Shown here in pieces: positions 1 through 9,272 of a DNA stretch of 64,000 bases; position 1 is the stretch's first letter, and each line of letters opens with the position of its first letter. Location: the NCBI RefSeq assembly GCF_001623405.1, contig NZ_LUHG01000045.1, positions 104,213-168,212 on the forward strand, written 5' to 3'. Origin of the DNA: Hydrotalea flava (lineage in GTDB: Bacteria; Bacteroidota; Bacteroidia; Chitinophagales; Chitinophagaceae). The translations under genes and the position numbers were made by a program. The notes under the pieces are model-generated. The model worked only from the letters and a program-made list of their open reading frames with translations. It made no database searches and was not told where the DNA came from.

Positions 1-2
1 TT

Positions 3-299
3 GCTGTAGAAGATATTCAAACAGTAGTAGCCAAATTAAAGTATAAAAATATCGGCATCCTCATTACCGATCATAATGTAAACGAAACCCTTTCTATCTG
101 CGACCGGGCCTATTTGCTGATTGAAGGGAAAATATTTAAACATGGTACTGCCGAACAACTGGCGAAGGATGAAAAAGTACGCCGTTTATACCTAGGTACT
201 AATTTTGAACTGCGCAGAAAAGACTGGATTATTGAAATGGAGAGAGATAATGCCATGAAACAAACCACTGAAGGTTTTACAGAAGCGATAGAAGAATAA
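3..299 (+). CDS. lptB: LPS export ABC transporter ATPase LptB, C-terminal fragment
   Basis: This is the last 98 residues of an ABC ATPase cut by the window edge; the frame is open from base 3. The visible part holds the H-loop region (ILITDHNVNETLSICDRAY, with the switch His) followed by the typical LptB tail 'LLIEGKIFKHGTAEQLAKDE', then 'VRRLYLGTNFELRR', which is characteristic of LptB. LptB powers the LptB2FG complex that extracts lipopolysaccharide from the inner membrane. Walker A, signature and Walker B lie outside the window. About 30 extra acidic residues follow the family core, as often happens in Bacteroidota. Confidence 0.85.
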   Translation, partial: AVEDIQTVVAKLKYKNIGILITDHNVNETLSICDRAYLLIEGKIFKHGTAEQLAKDEKVRRLYLGTNFELRRKDWIIEMERDNAMKQTTEGFTEAIEE

Positions 300-348
300 T
301 CTTTTTACTGTAAAATTGTTTTCTTAAATTGCTGCAACCTCAATTTGA

Positions 349-1872
349 ATGAAACTGCTTAGTCCTGCCATATCAAGATTTGCACGGTTGCGAAACTGGC
401 GTATTGAACAGTGGATGCAAAATCCCATTGCTACCCAGCGCGATGTGTTGCAAGATTTGGTTACCCACGGGCAGTTTACGGAGTTTGGCCGAAAATATGG
501 TATGAATAATTTATTCACCATTAAAGAATTTAAACAACGGATACCCATTAACGAATATGAAGATTTAAAGCCTTACATTGAAAGACTGATGCAGGGCGAG
601 CAAAACTTATTATGGAATACACCGGTTTATTGGTTTGCCAAAAGTAGCGGCACTACCAGCGATAAAAGTAAATTTATTCCCATTACAGAAGAAAGTTTAC
701 AGGATTGCCATTACCAGTCTGCGAAAGATGTGCTTAGCCTTTATTATAAATTTAATCCGGAGAGCGACTTACTAACGGGGAAGGGATTGGTGATTGGTGG
801 AAGTCATCAAATCAGTCCTATTAATGATGAGGCTCAATATGGCGATTTAAGTGCCGTATTGTTACAAAACACGCCAATGTGGGCTTCGTGGATACGCACC
901 CCCGAATTATCCATTGCATTAATGGATGAATGGGAACACAAAATTGAGCAACTGGCACAGTCTACTATTCAGGAAAATGTAACTTCTATTTCCGGCGTAC
1001 CTACCTGGACTTTATTGCTAATTAAACGCATACTCCAAATTACCGGCAAAAATACCCTAAGTGAAGTTTGGCCAAATTTAGAATTGTATTTGCATGGTGG
1101 GGTTTCCTTTATTCCTTACAAAAAACAATTTCAAAAACTAATTGGGAAGAATATCTATTATTTAGATTTATATAATGCCAGCGAAGGTTTTTTTGCCGCA
1201 CAAAACGATGCTGACGAAGAGGGCATGTTATTGTTTTTAGATTATGGTATTTTTTATGAATTTATGCCGGTGGAAGAATATGGAAAAACATCGCCTGTTA
1301 CTATTGGGTTACAACAGGTAGAAATAGGAAAAAACTATGCGCCGGTTATTTCAACCAATGGCGGTTTATGGCGCTATCTTACCGGCGATACCATTCAATT
1401 TACTGCTTTACACCCCTTCAAAATCAAAGTAAGCGGCAGACTCAAACATTTTATCAATGCCTTTGGTGAAGAATTAATTGTAGATAATACTGATAAAGCC
1501 GTTGCCATTGCTGCCCAAAAAACGAATAGCATTATAAGTGAATATACTGCAGCCCCTGTATATTTTAACGATGAACAAAACGGTGCACATGAATGGCTGA
1601 TAGAATTTGAACGGCCGCCCCAAAACATGGAACATTTTGCATTTGAATTGGATTGCGCTTTAAAATCTTTAAATAGTGATTACGAAGCCAAACGCCAGAA
1701 AGATATTGCCTTACGGATGCCCATTGTACATGCTGTTCAAAAAAATATTTTTAATGGATGGTTGCGGCACAAAGGCAAATTAGGCGGCCAACATAAAGTG
1801 CCTCGCTTGTCGAACAACAGAATATATGTGGATGAATTATTACAACTTATGCGGGAAGAGTTTAAACAATAA
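349..1872 (+). CDS. GH3 auxin-responsive-like (ANL adenylating) family protein
   Basis: A 507-residue protein of the GH3 superfamily, the bacterial relatives of plant acyl-acid amido synthetases. The N-terminal part carries the family phrases 'FGRKYGM', 'PINEYEDLKPYIERLMQGE' and the nucleotide-binding loop 'WFAKSSGTTSDKSKFIP' (about residues 96-112). 'YNASEGFFA' and 'YLTGDTIQF' match later adenylate-forming motifs. The length is normal for the family. Bacterial members have no settled substrate. The gene follows lptB by 49 bases on the same strand and precedes fabG by 99 bases, so it may share transcription with them. The family assignment is firm; the reaction is unknown. Confidence 0.85.
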   Translation: MKLLSPAISRFARLRNWRIEQWMQNPIATQRDVLQDLVTHGQFTEFGRKYGMNNLFTIKEFKQRIPINEYEDLKPYIERLMQGEQNLLWNTPVYWFAKSSGTTSDKSKFIPITEESLQDCHYQSAKDVLSLYYKFNPESDLLTGKGLVIGGSHQISPINDEAQYGDLSAVLLQNTPMWASWIRTPELSIALMDEWEHKIEQLAQSTIQENVTSISGVPTWTLLLIKRILQITGKNTLSEVWPNLELYLHGGVSFIPYKKQFQKLIGKNIYYLDLYNASEGFFAAQNDADEEGMLLFLDYGIFYEFMPVEEYGKTSPVTIGLQQVEIGKNYAPVISTNGGLWRYLTGDTIQFTALHPFKIKVSGRLKHFINAFGEELIVDNTDKAVAIAAQKTNSIISEYTAAPVYFNDEQNGAHEWLIEFERPPQNMEHFAFELDCALKSLNSDYEAKRQKDIALRMPIVHAVQKNIFNGWLRHKGKLGGQHKVPRLSNNRIYVDELLQLMREEFKQ

Positions 1873-1971
1873 TATTATTTTTACCCCACAAAAACAGTAT
1901 TCGAAAGAATGAATGCAATGCAAACACATTCATCACACGCATTATCAAAACATAAAACAAGTGTATCTTTT

Positions 1972-2727
1972 ATGAAATTGTTAGAAGGAAAAACAACCGT
2001 AATTACCGGCGCAGCCAGAGGCATAGGAGCCGCAATTGCTTTAAAATTAGCCGAACAGGGAAGTTATATTGCTTTTACCTATGTTAGTGATAGCAGCGCA
2101 GATAAAGCAGCCGAACTGGTAAAACAAATAGAAGCAATGGGTGTAAAAGCTAAAGCTTATCAAACCAATGCAGCCAGTTATAGTGATACAGAATTGTTCA
2201 TTAATGAAGTACTAAAAGAATTTGGAACCATTGATGTTTGTGTAAATAATGCCGGCATATCAAAAGATAATTTGTTATTGCGTATGAGTCCGGATCAATG
2301 GAATGATGTAATCAATACCAACTTAAATAGTGTGTATAATGTTACCAAACAGGTAATTAGGCCCATGATGAAAGCCAAAGCCGGCAGTATTATCAACATG
2401 AGTTCTATTATTGGCATTCGTGGCAATGCCGGACAAAGTAGTTATGCTGCCAGTAAAGCGGGTATCATTGGTTTTACAAAATCAATTGCTGCTGAGTTGG
2501 GTAGTCGTAATATTCGTTGCAATGCCATTGCACCCGGATTTGTTGAAACCGATATGACTGCTTATTTGAAAGAGGGCGATGCAGGTAATACATTCCTCAG
2601 TAAAATACCGTTGGGCCGTTTTGGTAAATCAGAAGAAATAGCCAACACAACCCTTTTTTTAGCGAGTGATTTAAGCAGTTATATCACCGGTCAGGTGTTG
2701 AGTGTATGCGGCGGATTGAATATTTAA
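1972..2727 (+). CDS. fabG: 3-oxoacyl-[ACP] reductase FabG (short-chain dehydrogenase)
   Basis: A classical short-chain dehydrogenase of 251 residues from the chosen start. Seen: the cofactor motif 'TGAARGIG' near the N-terminus, 'NNAGIS', a catalytic Ser in 'INMSSIIG', 'YAASKAG' carrying the Tyr and Lys, and 'PGFVETDMT'. This arrangement, with the final 'GQVLSVCGG' (usually VDGG), fits FabG, which reduces beta-ketoacyl-ACP in fatty-acid elongation. The frame is open from ATG 1909, but those 21 extra residues are low-complexity and not family-like, so ATG 1972 (MKLLEGKTTVITG) is preferred. Other SDR functions cannot be excluded. Confidence 0.82.
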   Translation: MKLLEGKTTVITGAARGIGAAIALKLAEQGSYIAFTYVSDSSADKAAELVKQIEAMGVKAKAYQTNAASYSDTELFINEVLKEFGTIDVCVNNAGISKDNLLLRMSPDQWNDVINTNLNSVYNVTKQVIRPMMKAKAGSIINMSSIIGIRGNAGQSSYAASKAGIIGFTKSIAAELGSRNIRCNAIAPGFVETDMTAYLKEGDAGNTFLSKIPLGRFGKSEEIANTTLFLASDLSSYITGQVLSVCGGLNI

Positions 2728-2806
2728 TTCAATAAAATTTGCTACCCTATGTAATTTTATGATTTAAGCAACATATTCTTTTTTAAATTTTGTTATTTTC
2801 GCGGCA

Positions 2807-3106
2807 ATGCTAAAACCACTCATCGCTGCTTTTTTATTAATGACCATTTCCCTGCAAATCATTCCGATTAAGCAGGTGGGTGTGCTTTTATTCAATAATT
2901 CCATTACCGAAGAGTTGGCACATGGCCACAGTCTTGAAAAAGATACCATCAAAAAATTCAATTTTTTGTATAATTTGCTTTATAACACTAATCAGCATTT
3001 CAATATCCTTTCCTTTAACGCATTGGATGTTTACATTCAACGCTCCGAGAAACTTCCCATTCAATTCAGTCCCGATATTTTAGTGCCTCCCCCCAACAAG
3101 GCCTAA
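2807..3106 (+). CDS. small hypothetical protein with N-terminal membrane or signal segment
   Basis: A 99-residue protein not recognised as a known family. Residues about 4-18 are hydrophobic (LIAAFLLMTISLQII) and could be an uncleaved anchor or a weak signal peptide. The rest is soluble-looking and polar, contains 'ELAHGHSLEKD', and ends in a proline-rich 'VPPPNKA'. A -7-like box TATTTTCG (2794-2801) ends five bases before the ATG, which supports this start and a very short leader. An overlapping ORF in another frame (2880-3083) is regarded as a shadow. The downstream SulP gene begins 175 bases later, so a shared operon is unproven. Confidence 0.55.
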   Translation: MLKPLIAAFLLMTISLQIIPIKQVGVLLFNNSITEELAHGHSLEKDTIKKFNFLYNLLYNTNQHFNILSFNALDVYIQRSEKLPIQFSPDILVPPPNKA

Positions 3107-3281
3107 TGCAATCACAATCCGGATTGCAAATATGCTCCACATTTTACGAATGATCATGCGTTTAATTCAATTATAATAATTATTAGGCATGCTTATCAAT
3201 AAATACAGCATAGTTCTGTGTATGCAATACCGGAAGCCTGCATTTCTATTTCTTTCTATTAAATTGTAATTAAACATATTC

Positions 3282-4856
3282 ATGAAAAATTATTTTCGTT
3301 CTGCCGGAAAAGATATTCCGGCCTCTATTGTAGTGGTATTGGTAGCATTGCCCTTATGTTTGGGAATTGCTTTGGGATCGGGTGCCCCATTGTTTTCCGG
3401 TATCATTGCTGGAATTGTAGGAGGTATTGTGATTGGATTATTAAGTGGTTCACATTTAAGTGTTAGTGGACCTGCTGCCGGCCTAACCGTTATTGTTGCA
3501 ACGGCTATTGCCAAATTACAAGTGTATGAAGCATTTTTACTGGCTGTGGTAATAGCAGGAATATTGCAGGTGGTGTTGGGTTTTATAAAAGCGGGCATTC
3601 TGGGCGATTATGTACCCAATGCAGTGATAAAAGGCATGTTGGCTGCTATTGGCATTTTACTCATTTTAAAGCAAATGCCACATTTAGTAGGTTATAATTC
3701 CGATTTTATTGGTGATGAATCGTTTAAAGAAGCAAACTCACAAAATACATTTACCGCTTTCGAAAACTTTGCTTCAAAAATAAATGAAGGTGCATTATTG
3801 ATAGGGATAGTTGCTTTATTAATTTTAATTGTTTGGGATGGTTGGATTGTAAAAAAAATTAAAAAAGTACAATTGATTCCCGGGGCATTACTGGCTGTAA
3901 TTGCAGGCACATTCATGAATGAATACTTTAAAACAAGTATACCTTCTATAGCGTTGCAATCAAACCATTTGGTAACCCTGCCTGTAGCAAAAGATGTTAT
4001 CAGTTTTCTCTCTTTCTTTACCTTTCCTGATTGGTCGTTCATTACCAACAAAGAAGTATGGATTGCAGCCGTAACCATTGCCATTGTTGCTTCATTAGAA
4101 ACGCTGTTAAGTATAGAGGCTATTGATAATTTAGATCCTTTAAAACGGGCAACACCTACCAACCGTGAATTAAAAGCACAAGGGGTGGGTAATTTAATCT
4201 CCGGTTTAATAGGCGGTATACCTGTTACTTCAGTTATTGTAAGAAGTTCTGCTAACGTATATGCAGGTGCAAAAACCAAACTTTCTGCAATTCTGCATGG
4301 GTTACTGTTATTATTGTTTGTATTATTTATTCCTGAAATCATTAATCATATACCGCTAAGCGCATTGGCTGCTATCTTAATTTTTACCGGATATAAATTG
4401 GCTAAAGTTTCTTTGTTTAAAGAGTTTTACAAAAAAGGATTAGACCAGTTCATTCCTTTTGTAGTTACCATTCTTGCTATTTTATTAACCGATTTGTTAA
4501 TTGGAATATTAATTGGGTGCGGAGTGGCATTGTTCTTTTTAATTAGAAGTAATTTTCATTCTGCTGTTTTGGTGGTGAATGATACCAATAACTATTTAAT
4601 CAGATTACGGAAAGATGTATCATTTTTAAACAAGCCCATTATCAAACAAAAATTAGAGGAAATTCCTGAAAATTCTTTTGTACTGATCGATATTACCAGG
4701 GCTGATTTCATTGATAAAGATGTGATAGAAGAAATTAATCATTACATGCAACATGCACATCTGAAAAATATTAAGGTAGAAGTTAAGAAAAGCCGGAACA
4801 AAAGCATGCACCAATTATTTTCACAACCAAATGAATTAAAATATGAATTCAATTGA
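3282..4856 (+). CDS. SulP family inorganic anion transporter with short STAS domain
   Basis: A 524-residue polytopic inner-membrane transporter. The N-terminus has the SulP signatures 'DIPASIVVVLVALPLCLGIALGSGAP' in part, 'GSHLSVSGPAAGLTVI' and 'IPVTSVIVRSSANVYAGAKTKLSAILHG' in part. Hydrophobic segments fill residues about 15-425. The last 80-90 residues ('FVLIDITRADFIDKD') form a compact STAS-like regulatory domain. SulP proteins carry sulfate, bicarbonate or other anions. The stop overlaps the next start by 14 bases and that gene is a carbonic anhydrase, so a BicA-like bicarbonate (Na+/HCO3-) role is the best inference. Substrate cannot be read from sequence. Confidence 0.88.
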   Translation: MKNYFRSAGKDIPASIVVVLVALPLCLGIALGSGAPLFSGIIAGIVGGIVIGLLSGSHLSVSGPAAGLTVIVATAIAKLQVYEAFLLAVVIAGILQVVLGFIKAGILGDYVPNAVIKGMLAAIGILLILKQMPHLVGYNSDFIGDESFKEANSQNTFTAFENFASKINEGALLIGIVALLILIVWDGWIVKKIKKVQLIPGALLAVIAGTFMNEYFKTSIPSIALQSNHLVTLPVAKDVISFLSFFTFPDWSFITNKEVWIAAVTIAIVASLETLLSIEAIDNLDPLKRATPTNRELKAQGVGNLISGLIGGIPVTSVIVRSSANVYAGAKTKLSAILHGLLLLLFVLFIPEIINHIPLSALAAILIFTGYKLAKVSLFKEFYKKGLDQFIPFVVTILAILLTDLLIGILIGCGVALFFLIRSNFHSAVLVVNDTNNYLIRLRKDVSFLNKPIIKQKLEEIPENSFVLIDITRADFIDKDVIEEINHYMQHAHLKNIKVEVKKSRNKSMHQLFSQPNELKYEFN

Positions 4857-5475
4857 TAAATTATTTTTAGAAAATAAAGCATGGGCCAATGAACGCAGGA
4901 AAGATGACCCTTCATATTTTAAACGCCTTAGCGAAATTCAAACACCCGAATTTTTATGGATTGGTTGCAGCGATAGCCGGGTGCCCGCCAATGAAATAAC
5001 CGGTACCGATCCTGGTGAAATTTTTGTACACAGGAATATTGCCAATATGGTGGTACATACCGATTTAAATTTGTTGAGTGTATTGGGGTATGCTGTGCAT
5101 CATTTAAAAGTGCAGCATGTAATTGTATGTGGTCATTATGGTTGTGGTGGTGTAAAAGCTGCTGTTACACAACATAATTTTGGCATCATCAACAAATGGC
5201 TGCGCAATATAAAAGATGTAAAAAGGCTGCATCAATCTGAAATTGAACAATTACCAACCGACGAACAACAACTAAACAGATTAGTTGAATTGAATGTAGA
5301 AGAGCAGGTGATTCATTTAGCCAAAACTTCTATCATTCAAAAGGCATGGCAGTATCATCATCGTCCAAGCTTGCATGGTTGGGTATACAATTTGGAAGAC
5401 GGGTTATTAAAAAAAATAAAAGAAATACAACCAAACGATGTAATCGATGACTTATACTGTTACGATAATTTATAA
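4843..5475 (+). CDS. beta-class carbonic anhydrase (first copy)
   Basis: A 210-residue beta-carbonic anhydrase, interconverting CO2 and bicarbonate. Zinc ligands are Cys42, His98 and Cys101 (motifs 'CSDSR' and 'VCGHYGCGGVKAA'); the Asp44-Arg46 dyad is present. 'EIFVHRNIANMV' is the usual family signature. It is translationally coupled to the SulP gene through a 14-base overlap, which suggests that imported bicarbonate and cytoplasmic CO2 are handled together. The next gene is a closely similar second copy, 65 bases downstream. No signal peptide, so cytoplasmic. Confidence 0.95.
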   Translation: MNSIDKLFLENKAWANERRKDDPSYFKRLSEIQTPEFLWIGCSDSRVPANEITGTDPGEIFVHRNIANMVVHTDLNLLSVLGYAVHHLKVQHVIVCGHYGCGGVKAAVTQHNFGIINKWLRNIKDVKRLHQSEIEQLPTDEQQLNRLVELNVEEQVIHLAKTSIIQKAWQYHHRPSLHGWVYNLEDGLLKKIKEIQPNDVIDDLYCYDNL

Positions 5476-5540
5476 AACTGTTTTTAAATGCCTATCAATA
5501 CCTTTATGGCCCTAATTCATTCACTCAAATTAATTATTTT

Positions 5541-6173
5541 ATGAAAGTTTACGAGCAATTATTGCAGAATAATTTGGAATGGGCAAAGAAAAGAACCAGT
5601 GATGACCCTGAGTTTTTTACCCGATTGGCACATTTACAAACCCCACAGTTTTTATGGATTGGTTGCAGCGATAGCCGCGTACCTGCCGATATGATTACCG
5701 GCACACAGCCGGGCGAAATTTTTGTGCATCGGAATATTGCCAATATGGTGGTGCATACCGATGTTAATTTGTTAAGCGTTTTAGAATATGCCGTAAATCA
5801 GTTAAAAGTGCAACACATTATAGTTTGTGGGCATTATGGTTGTGGCGGTGTTAAAGCAGCCATGACCAAACATAGTTTGGGTATAATTAACAAATGGTTG
5901 CGTAATATTAAAGATGTGTACCGTATTCACCGCGAAGAGTTAGACGCCATAACCGATGAAGAATCAAGAGCAGACCGGTTAACCGAACTGAATGTTCGTG
6001 AGCAGGTAATGAATCTGGCCAAAACATCCATTATTCAAAAAGCATGGAAATATGAAAACCGGCCACATATACATGGTTGGGTGTATGGGTTAAAAGATGG
6101 CATTATACATCCTGTTTTTGAAATGGCATCCCGCACACATATCGACCCATTGTATGAATATGATGATTTATAA
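5541..6173 (+). CDS. beta-class carbonic anhydrase (second copy)
   Basis: Also 210 residues, with the same zinc ligands (Cys42, His98, Cys101) and the same Asp44/Arg46 pair as the copy just upstream. Long stretches are identical, for example 'FLWIGCSDSRVPA' and 'GIINKWLRNIKDV', which indicates a tandem duplication. Divergence is concentrated in the N-terminal helix, the 130-150 region and the C-terminal tail. Both copies look catalytically intact, so neither appears to be a decaying duplicate. It ends 19 bases before the ABC exporter gene, implying one transcription unit. Confidence 0.95.
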   Translation: MKVYEQLLQNNLEWAKKRTSDDPEFFTRLAHLQTPQFLWIGCSDSRVPADMITGTQPGEIFVHRNIANMVVHTDVNLLSVLEYAVNQLKVQHIIVCGHYGCGGVKAAMTKHSLGIINKWLRNIKDVYRIHREELDAITDEESRADRLTELNVREQVMNLAKTSIIQKAWKYENRPHIHGWVYGLKDGIIHPVFEMASRTHIDPLYEYDDL

Positions 6174-6192
6174 AAATAAATGAAAAAAAAGT

Positions 6193-7875
6193 ATGGCAAA
6201 AACTGCAAACATTTCAATTATAGGTGCAGCAAAAAAGTTTTTTGAAATTTTAAAGTTCGATAGAAGGGATATTTCTGCTATTTATTTCTTTGCCATTTTA
6301 GGTGGTTTAATTTCACTTTCGCTACCACTGGGCATTCAATATATCATCAGTTTTGTACAGGCAAATACCATCTCAATATCAATTGTAGTGCTTATTTCAA
6401 TTGTATTGATAAGTGTATTTATCAGTGGTTTATTACAGATACGGCAGATGGAAATAATAGAAAAAATTGAGCAAAAAATTTTTGTAAGATATGCATTAGA
6501 ATTTGCTGACCGTATTCCTAAATTGGATGTTGAAAAATTAGACCACTACCACCTGCCGGAACTGGTGAATCGTTTCTTCGATACTACTGCTTTAATCAAG
6601 AGTATTGAAAAAATTTTATTAGATATACCGGCAGCAATCATTCAAATATTTTTTGGTTTGGTTTTATTGTCCTTCTATCATCCTGTTTTTATTGCCTTCG
6701 GTGCTTTACTGGTAATAGTACTTTCTGTTATCATTAAATTTACTTCACCCCAGGGTTTTGAAACCAGTTTAATTGCAAGTGATTATAAGTATAACATTGC
6801 CGCCTGGTTTCAGGAAATGGCTGCAGAAATTAAAACGTTTAAATATGCAAAGAAAACAAACATTCATATTAAGAAAGCCGATGAAGATGTAAATGGATAC
6901 CTCATCGCAAGAACAAACCATTTTCGCATTTTGGTAATGCAGTATTGGAGTTTTATATCATTTAAAATTATTATTATTGCCACAATGCTGATTGTTGGGT
7001 CAATATTATTGGTGAACCAGCAAATTAACATTGGGCAGTTTATCGCCTCAGATATTGTTATCATTCTCATTATCAACTCCATCGAGAAATTAATTCAGTC
7101 GCTGGATAAAGTGTATGATACTCTTACTTCAGTTGAAAAATTAAGTAAGGTGGTTCACGCACCCATTGAAAATGAAGGCAGCATGCTATTGCCAAATAAT
7201 AATGTTGGCGTGCAAATAACACTGAATCAGGTAAATTTTACCTATCCTGATGGTAAAATAGCCTTAACAGATATTCATGTAAATATACCTGCAGGCAGTT
7301 TGGTGCAATTGTGTGGTGCTTCCGGTTCAGGAAAATCATCATTTCTGCGTTTATTAACCGGGGCATTTAATCATTATACCGGCAATATTTTAATTGACGG
7401 AATACCCATCAATAATTTTCAATTGGCCGATTTACGTGCCAAAACTGGTATTTTATTTGACAGGCAGGATGTTTTTAAAAGTACATTACTCGAAAATATT
7501 ACAATGGGGAATGAGGCGATTGCTGTGCAGGATGTTTTAAAATTGGCTGAACAAATCAATTTTCTTTCTTACATTAATGAACTGCCAATGGGACTGTATA
7601 CACAGATTGATCCTGTTGGTAAACGATTGTCGCAAAAAATAAAAAAAGAAATTTTATTAATGCGTGCCCTGATTGGCGATGCACGTTTAATATTACTGGA
7701 AGAGCCTTGTGCACACAAATCTGAACAACAAATGTTAGCCTTGCTTGAATTTTTAAGAAAGAAAAAAAGCAATGCCACCATTATTGTAACAACAGAAACA
7801 CCCATGGTAAAACATTTGTTTGATATGTTCATTCAATTAGCTAATGGTAAAATAATTTTTATTGAGGAAAAATGA
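6193..7875 (+). CDS. ABC exporter subunit (membrane + degenerate ATPase domains), type I secretion-like
   Basis: A 560-residue half-transporter with membrane segments over residues about 25-300 and an ATPase domain from about 340. It has no N-terminal C39 peptidase. Walker A is intact ('GASGSGKSS', about residue 375). Several other motifs are not: the signature reads LSQKI instead of LSGGQ (about 479), Walker B ends Glu-Glu rather than Asp-Glu (L-I-L-L-E-E-P, about 503), the D-loop reads CAHK, and the switch His is replaced by Thr (IIVTTETP, about 533). It overlaps the HlyD gene by 4 bases and is followed by a TolC gene, so it is the inner-membrane part of a tripartite exporter. Activity may be reduced or need a partner; substrate unknown. 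Confidence 0.85.
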   Translation: MAKTANISIIGAAKKFFEILKFDRRDISAIYFFAILGGLISLSLPLGIQYIISFVQANTISISIVVLISIVLISVFISGLLQIRQMEIIEKIEQKIFVRYALEFADRIPKLDVEKLDHYHLPELVNRFFDTTALIKSIEKILLDIPAAIIQIFFGLVLLSFYHPVFIAFGALLVIVLSVIIKFTSPQGFETSLIASDYKYNIAAWFQEMAAEIKTFKYAKKTNIHIKKADEDVNGYLIARTNHFRILVMQYWSFISFKIIIIATMLIVGSILLVNQQINIGQFIASDIVIILIINSIEKLIQSLDKVYDTLTSVEKLSKVVHAPIENEGSMLLPNNNVGVQITLNQVNFTYPDGKIALTDIHVNIPAGSLVQLCGASGSGKSSFLRLLTGAFNHYTGNILIDGIPINNFQLADLRAKTGILFDRQDVFKSTLLENITMGNEAIAVQDVLKLAEQINFLSYINELPMGLYTQIDPVGKRLSQKIKKEILLMRALIGDARLILLEEPCAHKSEQQMLALLEFLRKKKSNATIIVTTETPMVKHLFDMFIQLANGKIIFIEEK

Positions 7876-9236
7876 ATACAGAAAAATCAACTTATTTAAA
7901 CATTGAAATTGAATCGGTAGCAACAAATCATTCGTTGCAATCATTTCATTCTATCTATAAAATACACAAAAGAAAATACATCAAAAAATGGATTATTGGC
8001 TTAATTGTTTTTTGTGTAATTGTACTTTTTTTACCCTGGACACAAAATATCAGAACCAAAGGAAAAATTACTACTTTACGCCAGGAAGCTCGTCCGCAAC
8101 AGCTCAATACCATTCTGCCCGGTAAAATTGTAAAATGGTATGTAAAGGAAGGTGATATGGTGAAACAAGGCGATACCATATTACAATTGGGAGAAGTAAA
8201 GGTAGATTATTTTGATCCACAATTATTAAACCGCACAGAACAACAAATTACTGCAAAAAAACAAAGTATTCAGGCTTATCTTGAAAAAGCTGCAACTGCC
8301 GATAAACAGGCTGCTGCATTAAAAAAAGGGTTGCAATTAAAATTAGCATCTTTCGATAATAAAATTGCGCAGCAACAATTAAAAATAGTAAGCGATAGTA
8401 TGGATTTTTTAGCAGCTGTGAATGACGTAAATATTTATAAGCGACAAATTGAAGCAGCCAGGCTAATGCTGGATAGTGGCGTAATTTCATTAACAGATTT
8501 TGAAAAACGAAAAGCGAACTATCAAAATGCAATTGCAAAAAAAACAAGTACCGAAAATAAATTTTTACAAAACAAACAGGAACTGTTGAATCTTAAAATT
8601 GAAAAAAACAGTGCCATTCAGGATTATACCGATAAAATTTCAAAAGCCGAAGGTGATAAGTTTGCTGCCCTTTCGCAAGTTGCTTCAACCAATGCCGAAG
8701 TAAGTAAATTAGAAAATATTTATACAAATTATGATATCCGGAATCAACTCTATTATATTACCGCACCTCAGTCTGGCCAAATAACAAAAGCTAAAAAAGC
8801 CGGGTTAGATGAAATTGTTAAGGAGGGGGATATGATCGTTGAAATTGTACCCGATTTCAACAATTATGCTGTTGAAATGTATGTATCACCCACCGATATT
8901 CCGCTCATTTCTAAAGGGCAAGAAGTGGCTATTATTTTTGACGGATTTCCTGCCATTGTTTTTAGCGGATGGCCACAATCTACATATGGCACTTTTACAG
9001 GAAGGGTATCAGCTATAGAAAATAATATTAATACTTTTGGAAAATACAGAGTGCTGGTAGCACCCGATACCACCAAAAAACCATGGCCCAAACAATTAAA
9101 ATTAGGGGGCGGCGCTAAGTGTATTGCACTGTTAAAAAATGTACCGGTTTATTATGAATTATGGAGAACCATTAATGGCTTTCCACCTGAATACTATACT
9201 GCAGAAAATAATTCAGCAAAAATATCGAAAAAATAA
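7872..9236 (+). CDS. HlyD-family periplasmic adaptor (membrane fusion protein)
   Basis: A 454-residue adaptor. One transmembrane segment lies near residues 39-56 (KWIIGLIVFCVIVLFLPW), followed by a split biotinyl-lipoyl domain ('GKIVKWYVKEGDMVKQGDTI' before the coil, 'ITAPQSGQITKAKKAGLDEIV' after it) around a long coiled coil of about residues 115-285. The C-terminal beta-barrel part contains 'VEIVPDFNNYAVEMYVSPTDIPLI'. The ATG overlaps the ABC gene stop (ATGA), so translation is probably coupled. It bridges the inner-membrane ABC subunit to the TolC-like channel encoded next. Confidence 0.9.
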   Translation: MNTEKSTYLNIEIESVATNHSLQSFHSIYKIHKRKYIKKWIIGLIVFCVIVLFLPWTQNIRTKGKITTLRQEARPQQLNTILPGKIVKWYVKEGDMVKQGDTILQLGEVKVDYFDPQLLNRTEQQITAKKQSIQAYLEKAATADKQAAALKKGLQLKLASFDNKIAQQQLKIVSDSMDFLAAVNDVNIYKRQIEAARLMLDSGVISLTDFEKRKANYQNAIAKKTSTENKFLQNKQELLNLKIEKNSAIQDYTDKISKAEGDKFAALSQVASTNAEVSKLENIYTNYDIRNQLYYITAPQSGQITKAKKAGLDEIVKEGDMIVEIVPDFNNYAVEMYVSPTDIPLISKGQEVAIIFDGFPAIVFSGWPQSTYGTFTGRVSAIENNINTFGKYRVLVAPDTTKKPWPKQLKLGGGAKCIALLKNVPVYYELWRTINGFPPEYYTAENNSAKISKK

Positions 9237-9272
9237 ATTAATTTTTGAATGTGTAAATAGAGGTAATTTGGT

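Noticed and set aside
2880..3083. Second frame (67 aa) inside the small gene at 2807-3106
   Set aside because: Rich in Cys, Ile and Phe with no independent promoter; the 2807 frame is longer, has a -7 box just ahead and a sensible composition.
3692..4342. 216-aa minus-strand frame inside the SulP gene
   Set aside because: Antisense to a clear transporter; Asn/Ile/Thr-rich composition reflects reversed hydrophobic codons.
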